From Cochliopodium minus (taxonomy: Eukaryota > Discosea > Himatismenida > Cochliopodiidae): 53,531 nt of DNA. The stretch covers positions 1 through 53,531 of the forward strand of contig JAMYWO010000052.1 of NCBI GenBank assembly GCA_024220525.1, read 5' to 3'. The notes under the pieces were generated by a model. That model had not been told where the DNA came from. It ran no database searches and was given only the letters and a program-made list of their open reading frames with translations. Positions within the stretch are counted from its first letter, which is position 1. Each line of letters begins with the position of its first letter. Made by a program: the position numbers and the translations under genes. This document shows positions 32,622 through 44,728 of the stretch, piece after piece.

Positions 32622-33480
32622 TTATTTATTTTTTAATTTATTCCAATGAATAACAAAAAATTTGAATAGTTTTAATTTTACATTTCTCTTTTTATTTTGT
32701 TTCTTAATTTTGATTTGCATACAATATTGATTTGTTTGAGAAGTGGAATTAAAAAGGAACTTTAAATATTCCCATCCCGAAAAGAAACTTTCAAAAATAA
32801 TTTTTTCTGATATCAAAAATATTTTTTTGGATTGATTGATGATGTACAACTCTTTTGATGATATACAATTAAAGTTTGAATTGATGATATACAAGTCCTT
32901 AGATGTTTTTAAAATTATTTATATTTTTGAAAAAACAATTTTAAGAATTTTCTTAATATTTGAAGTAAATAAAAAATTCAATTCTATTCACAAAATATAA
33001 TTCCTATTTTATATTTATAATTTGGACAAAATTGAAAATATTTATTCTAAAAATTTTTTTTGGATTTACCATTGATGTCTTTGATGTTTTTGGAATCCAA
33101 AAGGGAAAATCTATTTATCAACTTTTTTAAATTTATGTTAGTTTAATTGAATTTCAAAGAAGAAATATTTTTCTCACTTTATCCAAATCATTTGATAAGC
33201 CATTGATATCTAAATTGGCCATTCTTACACATATGATTTCATCTAAATTATTTCTCTTCATTTATTTGCCCTTTGAGGTTTTTTTTTAATATATTTATCT
33301 TTTATTTTATAATTTGCAATTAGAAATAAGAATAACTTTGAATCTGATTGAATATAAATTAAACTTTGAAACCATCCCATCATACAATCTATGAATTTTT
33401 TCCAGTTGAAAGTAATCCAAAAAAATGATCAATTGTTTGAATTCTCCAGTTTTTTTTTTTATCTGGGATCTTTATCATAA
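32622..33480 (-). CDS. possible leucine-rich protein gene, structure unresolved
   Basis: Coding-like pieces in order: about 33464-33320 (GEFKQLIIFLDYFQLEKIHR and on), 33260-33177 (MKRNNLDEIICVRMANLDIN to LSNDLDK, then a GTGAGA donor), about 33129-33076 (LINRFSLLDSKNIKDING) and 32897-32622 (DLYIINSNFNCISSKELYII and on). The second and third join cleanly in phase 0. The others do not fit without an extra exon. Spacing of Leu/Ile and Asn suggests irregular leucine-rich or F-box-LRR type repeats. It could be a real gene with missed small exons, or decayed. No function is assigned. Confidence 0.3.
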
Positions 33481-33653
33481 AAAAGAAATAAATATTAGCT
33501 TGCCAAATGTAGAGAACGAAAAACTAACATGAATTTTCACTATGTATATCATAACAGGTAAACACAATCAATAATTTGTCACTTTATTACTTACTGCCTT
33601 GATAATATCAAATAATATTGAAGATTTTATTGTTATTCATAATCAAAAAAGAT

Positions 33654-35081
33654 TTAAATAGAATTTAACAACCATTCTGAAAAAGGTTTCAAATAAACTT
33701 TGGAATCAGATCCCTCGAGCAATTTTTCTGCTTCTACCATGGCAGTGACAATGCCAGATCTGTGGTAACCTTTGCCTTTCAAAGAACTCGCCAAAGAATC
33801 GACAAACTCAGGGAAGAGAACATCACTGAAAATTTTTACATCCGAAATGTCTCCTTTAAGTACATCTATATGTAACGTAAACAATCCTGTTTTATTTTAA
33901 ATAAAATTATAATTAAATGTTAACTTTGATTAAAAAATTCTTAATTTTTATTTTGCCCCAATCAAATCTTGTTTCTAGTTGATGATTGAATTGAGGAGTT
34001 TCGTCCCAAACGGAACTTTTCATGGAATAATATTTGTCACGAATTTGATCAATCTTCATATTTTCATCAAAGTTGAGTTCATCGACATTGGAGGTGGCTT
34101 CGTGTTCTTTCCAAAACTCTTGGAGCAAAGCGTTACAAAAAGTGGAATGGTTAATGTCCTTGTTGATACTGGACAAATTTATCACTCTCGACCTCACACT
34201 GGTAGTGGCTTAATTTAAAAAAATTTCGAAAATTAATTTTAAAAAAGAAAAAAACTTTTATAAACAAAAATATATTGGAATTAATTCCAATAAAAATTAA
34301 AAAATTACCCTTTGATTCAAGTTTTTTTTTGTTTGGAGTGAGATACTTTTCTAGGGCACCCAAATTGACATCAATCAACATTGTACCATGATGCAAGGCC
34401 TTATCTCTGGTGTACTTGTAGGCCGATCCCGAAATTTTTCTTTCTCCCACTACTATATCGTTTCTTCCTGATCCTGTCGCATCTACATCAAAGTGTTTTT
34501 TTAAGGTTCTGCATAACAAATTTGTGTTTTTTATTTTGTCATGTTGTGACAACATTGAAATGAATGAAAAACATGTATTTCCTCTTTGAAATTTTAATTA
34601 AAAAAATTTGAAAATTATATGATTTTAAAATTTCAATGAACAAGATGAACAATTCAATTAATTGGTAAAATGAATATTATCTTGATAATCTTTTTTTTAT
34701 TTATTTGACTTACAAATCTTGATAGACAGCTCCACCTCCAGAATCTCTTCTTACCAATAATACATTATCCTTTTCCATTTGTTGTACTTGACATTCAACC
34801 CATGGATTCTGATGTTTTCCTATAATTACATTTGGAGAATTCTTGTACATAAACAATACAGGTACAGATAGATCAAAATGTCTGAAAATGTAATTTTCAG
34901 TTGATAGATTGAAAAAAGGATCATTTGATGTTGATAAAAATATTTTAACTTTTCCATATCCTTCTGGTTCTTTTACATTATCAGTATAATGTGGTTCATT
35001 TGAATAATTTCTACAGTTGAATTTGTTTTTGAATAGATTTTTGTTGAATATACTCTTGAATTTAAAATTTTTCATCTTCAA
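33654..35081 (-). CDS. LIPT1: mitochondrial lipoate-protein ligase/lipoyltransferase (LplA/LIPT1 family)
   Basis: Exons 35081-34714, 34583-34309, 34208-33957 and 33886-33654 give 375 residues. The first 30 residues are rich in Lys, Asn, Phe and Arg without acids (ending CRNYSNEP), as in a mitochondrial presequence. Family landmarks follow: NLSTENYIF, VIIGKHQNPWVEC, the lipoate-binding RRDSGGGAVYQDLGN, GRNDIVVGERKISGSAYK with the catalytic Lys region, and HHGTMLIDVNLGAL. The C-terminal accessory domain (WGLFTLHIDVLKGDISDVKI, FPEFVDSLASSLKG) is present, as in bacterial LplA. It attaches lipoate to 2-oxoacid dehydrogenase E2 or glycine-cleavage H protein. The third intron uses a GC donor (33956-33955), since only that join restores the family's WG-x-FTLHIDV strand. 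A two-step LIPT1 role without ATP activation cannot be ruled out. Confidence 0.92.
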
Positions 35082-35398
35082 TTTTTTTTTTTTAAAATAT
35101 TCCTAATTTTGATTTTAATGAAAAATATTATGAATCTTAACATAGATTATCAAACCACTAATTTATACAAAGATCTCTCTAAAAATTCAAACTTCAATAT
35201 TTTTTAACTGAATTTTTTTTTTAATATGCATCTTATTCTCATATAGTGTTTTTTTTTTTAAATTATATTTAAAAATCTATATATAAATTAAATAAAAAAA
35301 AAATCTTCTCTATTTATTGTAATTTTAATTCACTATAATCCCCAAAACTCAAAACTAAATTTTTAATTATTATCAAATAAATATTTAATAGGTCCAGC

Positions 35399-36348
35399 AT
35401 GGGAAAGGTAATTAAAATTCAAACCAAAATATACTATTTCTATGAATATCAATAACATTAATTCCAAATATACCTATTTAAAGAAATAATAGAATTACAC
35501 ATATTATATATATACAAAAATATTCATCATATATATTATTTATAGCAACAAGCACAAAAGAAATCTAAGAAAAAATTAGCAGATGCCTTCGAGAAAAAAA
35601 CTTGGTTTACCGTACAATCCCCTCAACCATTTAAACAAAGAGATCTTGGATTCACCCCAATAAACAAAACCCAAGGAGCTTGTAAAAATATCTATCTTCA
35701 TTAATACGATTATAATATCAGATATAAAAAATTTTAAAAATTCTATCTTATTTCTCAAAATTTTATAAATTTATAGTCATTTCTGGTGATGCAATTAAAG
35801 GACGTGTTGTTGAAGTAAATCTTGCTGAACTCCAAAAAGAAGAAGCACATTCCCATCAAAAAATTAAACTTAGAGTAGAAGAAGTTGTTGGAACTACTTG
35901 CCTTACCTCTTTTGTTGGTCTTCAATTTACTACTGATAAAGTTTGCTCCCTCATTCGTAAATGGCAAACATTGATTGAAGCACACATTGATCTTAAAACA
36001 TCTGATGGATATTTTCTTCGTCTTTTCTGTATTGGATTTACTGATAGAAGAAAAAATCAAATCAAAAAAACCTCTTATGCAAAAACCTCTCAAGTAAAGA
36101 GAATCAGAAAAAGAATGTTCGCAATCATGAGAGAAGAGGTCTCCAAATGCGAATTGAAAGCTCTCATTGAAAAGCTTGTTGCAAATTCAATTGGTAATAA
36201 GATTAACAAAGCTTGCCAATTTATCTACCCTGTAAAAGATGTTTACATTCGTAAAGTTAAAGTTTTGAGCTCTCCAAAATACGACGTCAATAAATTTAAT
36301 CAAGATGTTAAAAAGGAAGATCTTGGTGTCACTGTTGAAAGAAACTAA
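35399..36348 (+). CDS. RPS3A: 40S ribosomal protein eS1 (RPS3A)
   Basis: Exons 35399-35407 (only MGK), 35546-35681 and 35777-36348 give 238 residues. Highly conserved segments are KKTWFTVQSP, the EVNLAELQ region, RKWQTLIEAHIDLKTSDGYF, LRLFCIGFTDRRKNQIKKTS, YAKTSQVKRIRKRMFAIM and a YPVKDVYIRKVKVL strand. The tail stops soon after (DLGVTVERN), without the long acidic extension of animal eS1. A three-codon first exon followed by a 138-base intron is common in ribosomal protein genes. The protein sits near the mRNA exit of the small subunit. Confidence 0.97.
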
Positions 36349-36632
36349 ATTAATGCATCTCTTCACTTAATTTAATAAAAGAGATTTTAAAATAAATATT
36401 ATTATTCTTCTATTTTTAATTTTATTTCTCAAATCATGATAATATTTTGTTTTTTTTTGAATTTGCTCTGAATGGAAATTCTGATTATCAACGATAGATT
36501 TTAAACTATAATTTAAAAATCTCCTCATTATTGGAGTTTTTTTACCCATATAAATTAAACTGGAAAAAATGAATCTTCAATTAAAAAAAAAAATAAAAAA
36601 AATAAATTTGTTTCCTAAATCCCATCAAAAGG

Positions 36633-39600
36633 ATGTTCAAATTATTATTTGTTATGTTTTTTATTTACCAAACTCTTTCTGTTGGAATTTATGAATTGCC
36701 TTTCTCAAATTTTCCATCGTAAAAAAAAATAAAATTTTATACATCCTAATAATAATTTATCCATTTAGGTATGGAGTTCCATCTGGGCTACAATTTCCAA
36801 GTTATCAAGAAAGAATGACCAATGTTTGGACTAACTTAGCAAGAGTTGCCCCTTTAAATTTTAAATCAGACTATATTATTCCACACGCAGATTCAACGGG
36901 CTCAAATGTAAGAAAATTGTTTATATCCATGAGGAGTTAGAAATAAATTTCCTTATCAATCTTAATTTTCTTTATTTTTATTTTTCTATTTTTGAAAAGG
37001 TTTATAATCTTGGGTCATCTAAATTTCCTGCACAACCACCCATGTATTGGAACTTAAATTTGAACAGACTTGCTAGAGCTCACTCATATGATAGAGGGTA
37101 ATTAAATTTAAAAAAAAAAATTTGGACAAATAAATTTTTTTTTCAAATCATAAAGATCAAATTGCATTGGAAATCAATTCCAAGGAGGAAGTGGACATAA
37201 TGATTGTAATTCAACAAATTTCGGTGTAAGAATTGCAAATTATTATAGTGGAGCTTGGGTAAGAGATAATTATTAATTTTCTAAATTTTTCATTTATTTT
37301 TCTTAAAAGGGAGAAAATTACTTTCAATATGATAATCTCACATGTTATGGATTTGCAAATGGACAAAGATTGTGGCCTTTGCTCTCAATAATGGGATTCA
37401 TTTGTGATGGGGCAGTTGGTAAAAGAATTAATAATCAACAAATAAATGACAATATGATTTTAGATCTCAATTCAATGAGATATATAAAAAATAACCAATT
37501 TATTACTCGATTAAATTGAAAGAATTTTTCACAAAATTTTTAAATGATAGGTTGTGGAACTGGACAAATTTTATTTAGCTGCGTAACTGATGATGGATCT
37601 TTGTAAAACAGAAATTTTTATTCAAAAAAAAAAAAAAAAAGCAAAAAAACTAATTATTTTTTTTAAATAGTACTGGTCACAGGTAAATAGTTAAAAAGAT
37701 AAATAACTAAAAGTTAATGTATAAAAATATAGATCAAACATTATGTCATCTGATTACAATGAATTTTCGTCAGGTTTATTATGGTTCAGCAATACACCAA
37801 TCACAACCCAAAACTTTGGAGGAAATCGTAAAAAAAGAGGCTAAAAAAAAGTTTTTAAATTATTATCTAATAATTTTTTTTTTAAAAAAAGCAACTCCAT
37901 ATTTATTAGTTCCAAGGATAATAACAGCAGCTCACGTGTTTCATGATTTAGCAAGTAATATTCCAAATTTAATATAAAATATTTGGTATTTATTGTTTTT
38001 TACAAAATATAAAATTTAGATCCAAACAATTACAGATACATGGCTATTGTCAGAACAACTGATACTGTTAATTCTGTGCGTGTTTGTGTTGACGGAACAT
38101 GCGAGGCTTTGACTTTTTATGCGGGAATAAGCGCAAATGTGGGTGTTTATCAAAGTGGTGTCAAAACTCTTACAGGAAGTTGTCCCACTTATAATTTCCA
38201 ACTCACTTATAATACAATCCTCAATGAACTTTATCCTGTTTTGGGTATTATGTTTATTTTATATTTTGATTGTTATAATTATTAACTTTTTTTGATTTAA
38301 TAAAAGGATATTTTCAGTTGTACGATTTCAATACTTGTTTGAATGACTGGACATTAACAGGACCCATATTAACACCCTCAACAACCGCACCCTCAACAAC
38401 CGCACCATCGACAACCGCACCATCCACACTTAGACCTTCAACATTAACACCATCCACGTTGACTCCATCAACTTTGACACCATCAACAAATACACCATCC
38501 ACACTTAGACCTTCAACATTAACACCATCCACGTTGACTCCATCTACAACCACACCATCAACAAATACACCATCCACACTTAGGCCTTCAACATTAACAC
38601 CTTCTACATTGGTACCATCCACACTCATTCCTTCTACATTCGCACCATCGGCTGTTCCTACTTCTGCTCCGGTCAGGTTTGGACAAAATCATACTCTTTT
38701 TAAAGTTCTTCAGTTTTTAACAATTTTTTTTTTTAGCTGCACAAACACTACTCAATGCGATGATTCTAATGTTTGCACGATAGATATGTGCAGTGGTGGA
38801 TTATGTACCCGTAGTCCTTTCGTCTGTAACGACAGTAATCCTTGTACCAATGATTCTTGTGATCAAATCGCGGGATGTCAGTACGTCAACATTCATTGTG
38901 ATGACTCTAATGCATGTACTCTCGATTCTTGTAATACCACAACAGGTAAACTATTATTCTTCAATTTATTTTTATTTTGTTGATTATTTTCTTTCATTTT
39001 TTTTTTTAAAGGACAATGCCAACACACTAACGTTGTTTGCAATGATAATTCTTTGTGTACACAAGATTCATGTAATCAACAAACAGGATGTGTCTTTTTG
39101 CCTGTAAAAATTTTTTTTATTGTTATTGACTTTATAAAAATTTAAAATTAATTTATACTTTCATCGAAATAGATTACTTGTGATGATGGAAATTTATGTA
39201 CTGTTGATTCTTGTGTCACCACTACTGGGTGCTTATTCACGAACATAACTTGTCAAGATAACATTTCCTGCACAACCGACAGTTGTGTTGCTGGAAATTG
39301 CCAATACATAAACAATTGTAATGATAACTTGCCTTGTACAAGCGATGTTTGTAATTCAGATGGAACTTGTTCATTTAACAACAATTGTAATTTTTCTTTT
39401 TTTCTATTTTTATCATTTTTTTAAATCTTTTTTTTTAAAGGTAACGATAATTTGGCTTGTACTGCAGATACTTGTACATCAGGAGGATGTGTTTTCTCAA
39501 ATACTTGTAATGATAATATAGCTTGCACAACAGACACTTGCACATCAAATGGGTGCAACTACACAAGCACCTGTAATGATAACGATTCATGTACCAATGA

Positions 39601-41445
39601 CGTTTGTAACCCTAATGGAACTTGTTCTTATACCCGTTTCTGTACCACCTCCCCATCCACTCTCACGTATTTTTTTTTTTATATTTTAATTTATTTTTTT
39701 ACATTTTAAAATTTATTTTTTATTTTTTATTGAATAGACCCTCAACTTTGACACCTTCTACATTGGTTCCATCGACAACTCAACCGTCAACTATCCCTCC
39801 AGTTACAGTAACCCCAACAGCTGCGCCAGGAACCTGTTTAACAAACGCAGACTGTAACGACAAATTTTCTTGCACCTCCAACAACTGTAACCCTTCCAAC
39901 AGCACCTGTTATTTCGTCAACACTTGTAACATGTTTTTTTTTAAAAATTTCTTTTTTATTTTTTAAATTTTTTTTTTTTTTTACAAAAAAATTAGGTAAC
40001 GATAACAAAGTTTGTACTGTGGACATTTGTACATCAGTGGGATGTTCTTTTGTTTCGAATTGTTAATTTTTTTTTTCCCATTTTAATTATTTTGTTTTGA
40101 AAATGTACTTTTATTGATAGGTAATGATGCCAATGTATGTACCCAGGACCTTTGTCTTTCCAATGGAAATTGTATGAACACCGCAGTAAACTGTGATGAT
40201 GGAGATTCTTGCACAACAGATACTTGTGACAAAATTAAAGGTAATTCATTTCTAATTTCACTCTAAAAAAAAAATTTTTTTATAAAAATTTTTTTCAATT
40301 AATTTTTTTCGTTTCATTTTTATTTATTTTCAAGGATGTGTACATACAAAAATTTCGAGATGCAACCTCTGTCCTGGATGTGATCTCACGCGCTATACAT
40401 GTACCAAATCAAACAATCAATATTATTGTGCATACAGCTATTCAACAAGAAGCGTAAAAATGAAAAAAAAAAAAAACAGTTTTTTAAACCAAATTTTGAA
40501 AACTTTTTTAAATTTTTTTTTTTTTTTTTGTTTAAAAATAGTTGGCAATCAGTTCTTTTAATACCTCCTCCAACATCATCGTTTTCAACACTTTAACTGT
40601 TTCAGACTATGCATTTATCCAATCAGACAGTGTTCTTCTTTCTACCCCCACTCCATTCAACCCATTTTCTGATGCTCCGTTAACATTTACTTCTGGTATT
40701 AATTTTATATTTTTAATTTAATTTTTTTCTAAATTTATTTTTTGATTTATTTTTGAGATTATTTGTTTTTTAAAATTTTAAATTTATTCAGTAAAAATTT
40801 TCTTACACCTTTTTTTGACAGGAGCAACTTATAATGGGCAGTACATCATAAACATTCAAGACCCAACATTCCTTTCCACATCTTACTTCCAAGGAACTCC
40901 CAAGCAAATTCTCGTCGGTGTAGTCAGCTGCACAAATTGCACTGGAAAATTCGCAGATCTTCACTTTGAATTTTCAAAGCAAGTAGAAGTAAGAAACTGT
41001 GAAATAGAACAAACACCTATGTAAGAATTATTTTTATTTTATTTTTTTTTCAAAGTTTTTTTTTTATTTTCTTTTTATTTTTTACTTTTTATTTTTATTT
41101 ATTTATTCTCATTTTTTTATAATCTCATTTTTTATTATTTTTATTATTTTATTTTTCATAAAACTTATTTTAAAAGATACAACAACCAAGGCGTTTCAAT
41201 TTTGGTGACATTGAACCCTAAGAAATGCCCAAAAGACAATTTCCCACTTGGAGCAAAACTTGGTGTTGCATTTGGTAAAAAAAAAAATATTGAAAAAAGT
41301 TTCACAAGAAATAAAATTTAACAAATTTAATTTTATAAATATAGGTGTTACTGCTTTGGTCTTGGCTGTGGTCATCACAGTTGTAGTCATAGTTGTAAAA
41401 AGAAGAAACAATGATTTTCAAGACAATGAAATGAAGTCAAAATAA
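36633..41445 (+). CDS. CAP-domain surface protein with about 14 CTDC repeats and a transmembrane segment
   Basis: Twenty-three exons, all in frame, encode 1045 residues (36633-36718, 36769-36907, 37000-37097, 37156-37258, 37310-37418, 37551-37602, 37671-37682, 37733-37827, 37892-37954, 38020-38244, 38307-38676, 38737-38945, 39012-39103, 39173-39386, 39441-39666, 39738-39925, 39996-40061, 40121-40240, 40335-40453, 40542-40695, 40822-41020, 41177-41274, 41345-41445). A signal peptide (FKLLFVMFFIYQTLSVG) precedes a CAP/SCP-like domain with LNRLARAHSYD, WGENYF and GHRSNIMSSDY. A Thr/Pro/Ser linker of five-residue repeats (PSTLT type, about 350-450) is followed by about 14 units of the C(N/D)D(N/S)xxCTxDxC class, known in Dictyostelium as the CTDC repeat of stalk-tube and sheath proteins, broken once by a second Ser/Thr/Pro linker. 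A Cys-poor beta-like region, one membrane helix (VTALVLAVVITVVVIVV) and a short basic tail end it. Probably an adhesion or matrix receptor. Confidence 0.9.
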
Positions 41446-41566
41446 ACTTGTGTGGCAGACAATCAATATAAAGTTGATAATAATACTTTTTTTATTTCAA
41501 AAATGGAAAAAAAAAAAATAAATAAAAAAAATTATTCTTTTTAAATTTTTTATTCTTAGAATTTAA

Positions 41567-42409
41567 TTAATTCAAAGATTCTTTGTATTGTATTTCTGTC
41601 AAGGAAGAAGGTTTATCTACCCACTCAACATTTTTTTCTTCTTTTCTCGATAAAAGGCCAAACATTTTCCAAGTAGATAAACAAAAGGGTCCACCCCCTT
41701 GTTTGAGCCTAAAAAACTGATAAGCTTCTTTGCAATAAATTTTTGAGATTTTGGAGGGATTTCTATGACATTTCACATTTGATATCAGCTCCCAAACTTT
41801 TCCGTTGTGAGATCCTTCAAATGAAATGTCGTAATCTGCATATTGATTGTCCACTATTAGTTTATTGCAGATGAATCTTTTTGATTTAAAGTTTATTCCA
41901 AACCAATACTTATCCTTGTATCCTATTTCTGTGCCTATTTTTTTTTTTAAAAAATAATAAATTATGATTATGCAAACAACTATTATTCATTTATCAAAAT
42001 CCATTTTACTTGTTGTAGTTCCACACATTTCTTTATATCATGAAGACATAGAAAAAAAAAAAATTTTAAAAATAAAGTTTTTTGAATAGAAAATACTATC
42101 TTTCGCTCCTTCGAAGATCACATTCAAATCTGTATATTGAGGGTCCCATTTTTTATTTTTTATTCCATACCATCCATCAGGTGTTGCGACTTCGATATTT
42201 GGATTGTTGGGGTATAAGGGAACTTGTTTGCCTTCCACTTGCTTTAATGATTCCAAAAAATCTGTCTGATGGAAATCGATGTATTGATGATTTAAATAAT
42301 CTTTGATCATCCCTTTATTCTCTTTGTTTGTTCTCATCAATCTTCCCAACGATTCGAAATCAAGATAGGAGAAAAGATGATATTTTACGAATTTGGGTAA
42401 TTTATTCAT
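41567..42409 (-). CDS. F-box-like protein with an F5/8C-like (discoidin-fold) domain, copy 1
   Basis: Exons 42409-42097 and 41934-41567 give 226 residues. The N-terminus LPKFVKYHLFSYLDFESLGR followed by LMRTNKENKGMIKDY has the Leu-Pro start and spacing of an F-box, which would bind Skp1. The C half, with KYWFGINFKSKRFICNKLIV, YDISFEGSHNGKVWELI and FFRLKQGGGPFCLSTWKMFG, follows the F5/8C-like fold (GSxDGxxW motif, FRL edge strand and a closing FG), here probably a substrate-recognition module. It could serve in an SCF ubiquitin ligase. Start at MNKLPK was chosen to match the paralogue; an upstream in-frame extension lacks support. Confidence 0.7.
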
Positions 42410-43090
42410 TTTCTCTTTAACAATCTTTTTTATAACAATTCCTTTCTTCAAAGAGAAAATTCCAATTTTTTTTTTTTTTTATCCTTTCATTGATTATATC
42501 AATAAAAGATAATCATAACAATTTAAAAAAGAATTTGAAAATCTAAATATCATTGAGAATCTCTCTTCACTTTTCTGAATGAAGAAGAAAAATTAAATAT
42601 TGATTGAATATTCAAAAAAAAAAAAAAAAAGGAAAATGTTAAAAATACATTTTATACCGATATATTTACCCATCTTACAAATTCATTGTTATTTTGGTAT
42701 TATAATCCATATAAAAAAAAGATTATATAATTTATTTTTCAAATAAAAATATCAAAACAGCAAGACACCTTCCTAAAATCATCTTCCATACTTTTCAAAA
42801 ACAATATATACTTTCATCACATTTCTTTATTTTTTTTTTTTAATCCCCTTTTGATCTAGAAAAGAAAAAATTTAATTTTTGAAAAGATGCAAAAGATTCT
42901 TTTTAACTTCTGGCTATGATTATTACCACAGTTATTCTGTAAAATATTGAAGACAACTTCCACACGAATGAGCCATTTTTTTTAATTTTAAAACTATTTA
43001 AAAAAAATATAAAAAAATATTTGTTTTGTTTTTTTCGAATAAAAGAGTTATTAAATCAGAAGAATATTACAAATAAACATTCAATATGAA
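42410..43090. other. intergenic, about 680 bases, no gene seen
   Basis: Divergent promoter space between a minus-strand F-box-like gene and a plus-strand leucine-rich gene. Only A- and T-runs are visible. No tRNA, repeat or coding exon can be supported. Confidence 0.5.
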
Positions 43091-43812
43091 ATGGGAAACA
43101 AACAATTGCATAATAAAGTTAACATTTTTACTATTGACTTTGAATTCTTTGATAATCTGATCGATTTGAATATTAATTAGGTTATAAATACGGTTGGAAA
43201 TCTATATCTATCTAATTCAAACTTGGGAGATCGAGATGCAAAGTTAATAGCAAATCTTATACCATTCAACACAAAATTGGAAAAGGTATATTTGGGAGCC
43301 AACAAGATATCGATGAAAGGGATCAATTTTCTAATAGATGCATTAAAATTGAATTATATGATAACATTTATGGATATATCAGGTATAAACTTTTTTTATT
43401 GATTTATAATTATTAAAATCAAACAAAATTTTTGTTAAGAATTTATCCAAGCTTTTTTTTTTTCAATTTTTTCTTTTTGTTAAAAGGAAATCCTTTGGGA
43501 CAAATTACATACAACTCAATCAACCCTTTTGATGAAATCCAAAAGTTATGCAAAGAAAACAAGAAAAAACCAGAAAAAGCACAAAGAAGAGTATTGTCTT
43601 CACTACCCAAATGGGAAAAGGGAAAACACATTAATTTTCCAATTTCTTTCGGACTGGCTCTCAAGAATTTGGTTCTTGTTTTGAAAAGAAACAAAATCAA
43701 AATCCCAAGGTACGTTTTTGAGTCCATTGTGAGGTTTGTTGATGTCTTCGCATTTATACCTCTAGAAGTTAAAATGGTTGAAGAAATAAGAATTCAAAAT
43801 AAAAAAGATTAA
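43091..43812 (+). CDS. short leucine-rich-repeat protein (ribonuclease-inhibitor type)
   Basis: Exons 43091-43117 (MGNKQLHNK), 43181-43382 and 43487-43812 give 184 residues. Exon 2 has about two and a half repeats: VGNLYLSNSNLGDRDAKLIA, LEKVYLGANKISMKGINFLI and FMDISGNPLG, with the L-x-L-x-x-N-x-(I/L) pattern and 28-residue spacing of RI-type LRRs. The C half is basic and helical (KKPEKAQRRVLSSLPKWEKG). Reading through without the first intron meets a TAG, so the nine-residue first exon is needed. MGN could be myristoylated. It lies between the two F-box-like paralogues and on the opposite strand. Partner unknown. Confidence 0.65.
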
Positions 43813-43862
43813 ATTTATGAAAAAATTATTTTCATAGAGTTTTTATTTCGTTTTCTTTATTT

Positions 43863-44728
43863 TTAATTTTTTTCGGGTTCCTTTTTGGTAACTTGAAATT
43901 CATAGTAACACAAAGAAGAAGGCTTATCAACCCAAACAGCCTCAATCTCCTCCCTTCTTTGCAAAAATCCAAACATCTTCCAAGAAGAAAGACAAACCTG
44001 ACCAACACTTTTAACCCTAAAAAATTGAAAGGATTTATTTGAATTTATTTTTTGTTTGTCAAAAGAAAGGTTGTCATAATCTAAAATTTTTAGGAGCTCC
44101 CAATCTTTTCCATTGTGCGATGCTTCGAAATTGATTTCTGTCTCTTTTCCGTAAGTACTCAATAAAACTATTTGGTGGCAGATGAACCTTTTTTTCTTCA
44201 AGTTAATTGCGAACCAATGTTTGTCTTTTAAACTCAAAAGTTCCACTGTTTAAATCAAAAATTTTTTAGAAATTTTAATGTTTTTTTTTGGAAGTTTTTA
44301 CCTGTGGTGGTCACACAGAGATCTTATTTATTCACAAAAAAAATTTATGAAATGATCAATTCGATTTGAGTTTATGAAAAAAAATTTATAAAATAAAGTT
44401 TTTAATTTCTATTACCTTTTTCATTTCCATCAAAAATTGCATTCAAATCAGTTAGATTTCTTTCCCACTCTTGACTTTTTATCAAATACCATCCATCAGG
44501 AGAAATTACTTCGATATTTGGATTGTTGGGGTATAAGGGAACTTGTTTGCCTTCCACTTGCTTTAATGATTCCAAAAAATCTGTCTGATGGAAATCGATG
44601 TATTGATGATTTAAATAATCTTTGATCATCCCTTTATTCTCTTTGTTTGTTCTCATCAGTCTTCCCAACGATTCAAAATCAATAAATGAAAGAACATAAA
44701 ATTTGATAAATTTGGGTAAATTATTCAT
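43863..44728 (-). CDS. F-box-like protein with an F5/8C-like domain, copy 2
   Basis: Exons 44728-44416 and 44245-43863 give 231 residues, with exon 1 exactly as long as in copy 1 (313 bases). F-box-like start LPKFIKFYVLSFIDFESLGR; C half with KHWFAINLKKKRFICHQIVL, FEASHNGKDWELLKIL and FFRVKSVGQVCLSSWKMFG. The middle of exon 1 is almost identical to copy 1, while both sides have diverged by many residues. Both copies end with a WVDKPSSL motif, probably a conserved terminal element of the fold. Copies are inverted-equivalent neighbours on the same strand with an unrelated gene between. Confidence 0.7.

Larger units (their letters stand above)
42191..44680. repeat. near-identical 165-base tract shared by the two F-box-like genes
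   Basis: 42191-42355 and about 44512-44676 match with a single seen change. The tract encodes the region from the F-box end to PNNPNIEV. Flanking coding sequence differs at many bases, so the identity is local. Confidence 0.8.

Noticed and set aside
38314-38628. Minus-strand open frame of VDG/VEG pentapeptide-like repeats
   Set aside because: It is the antisense reading of the Thr/Pro/Ser linker of the CAP-CTDC protein, whose plus-strand exons join in frame on both sides.
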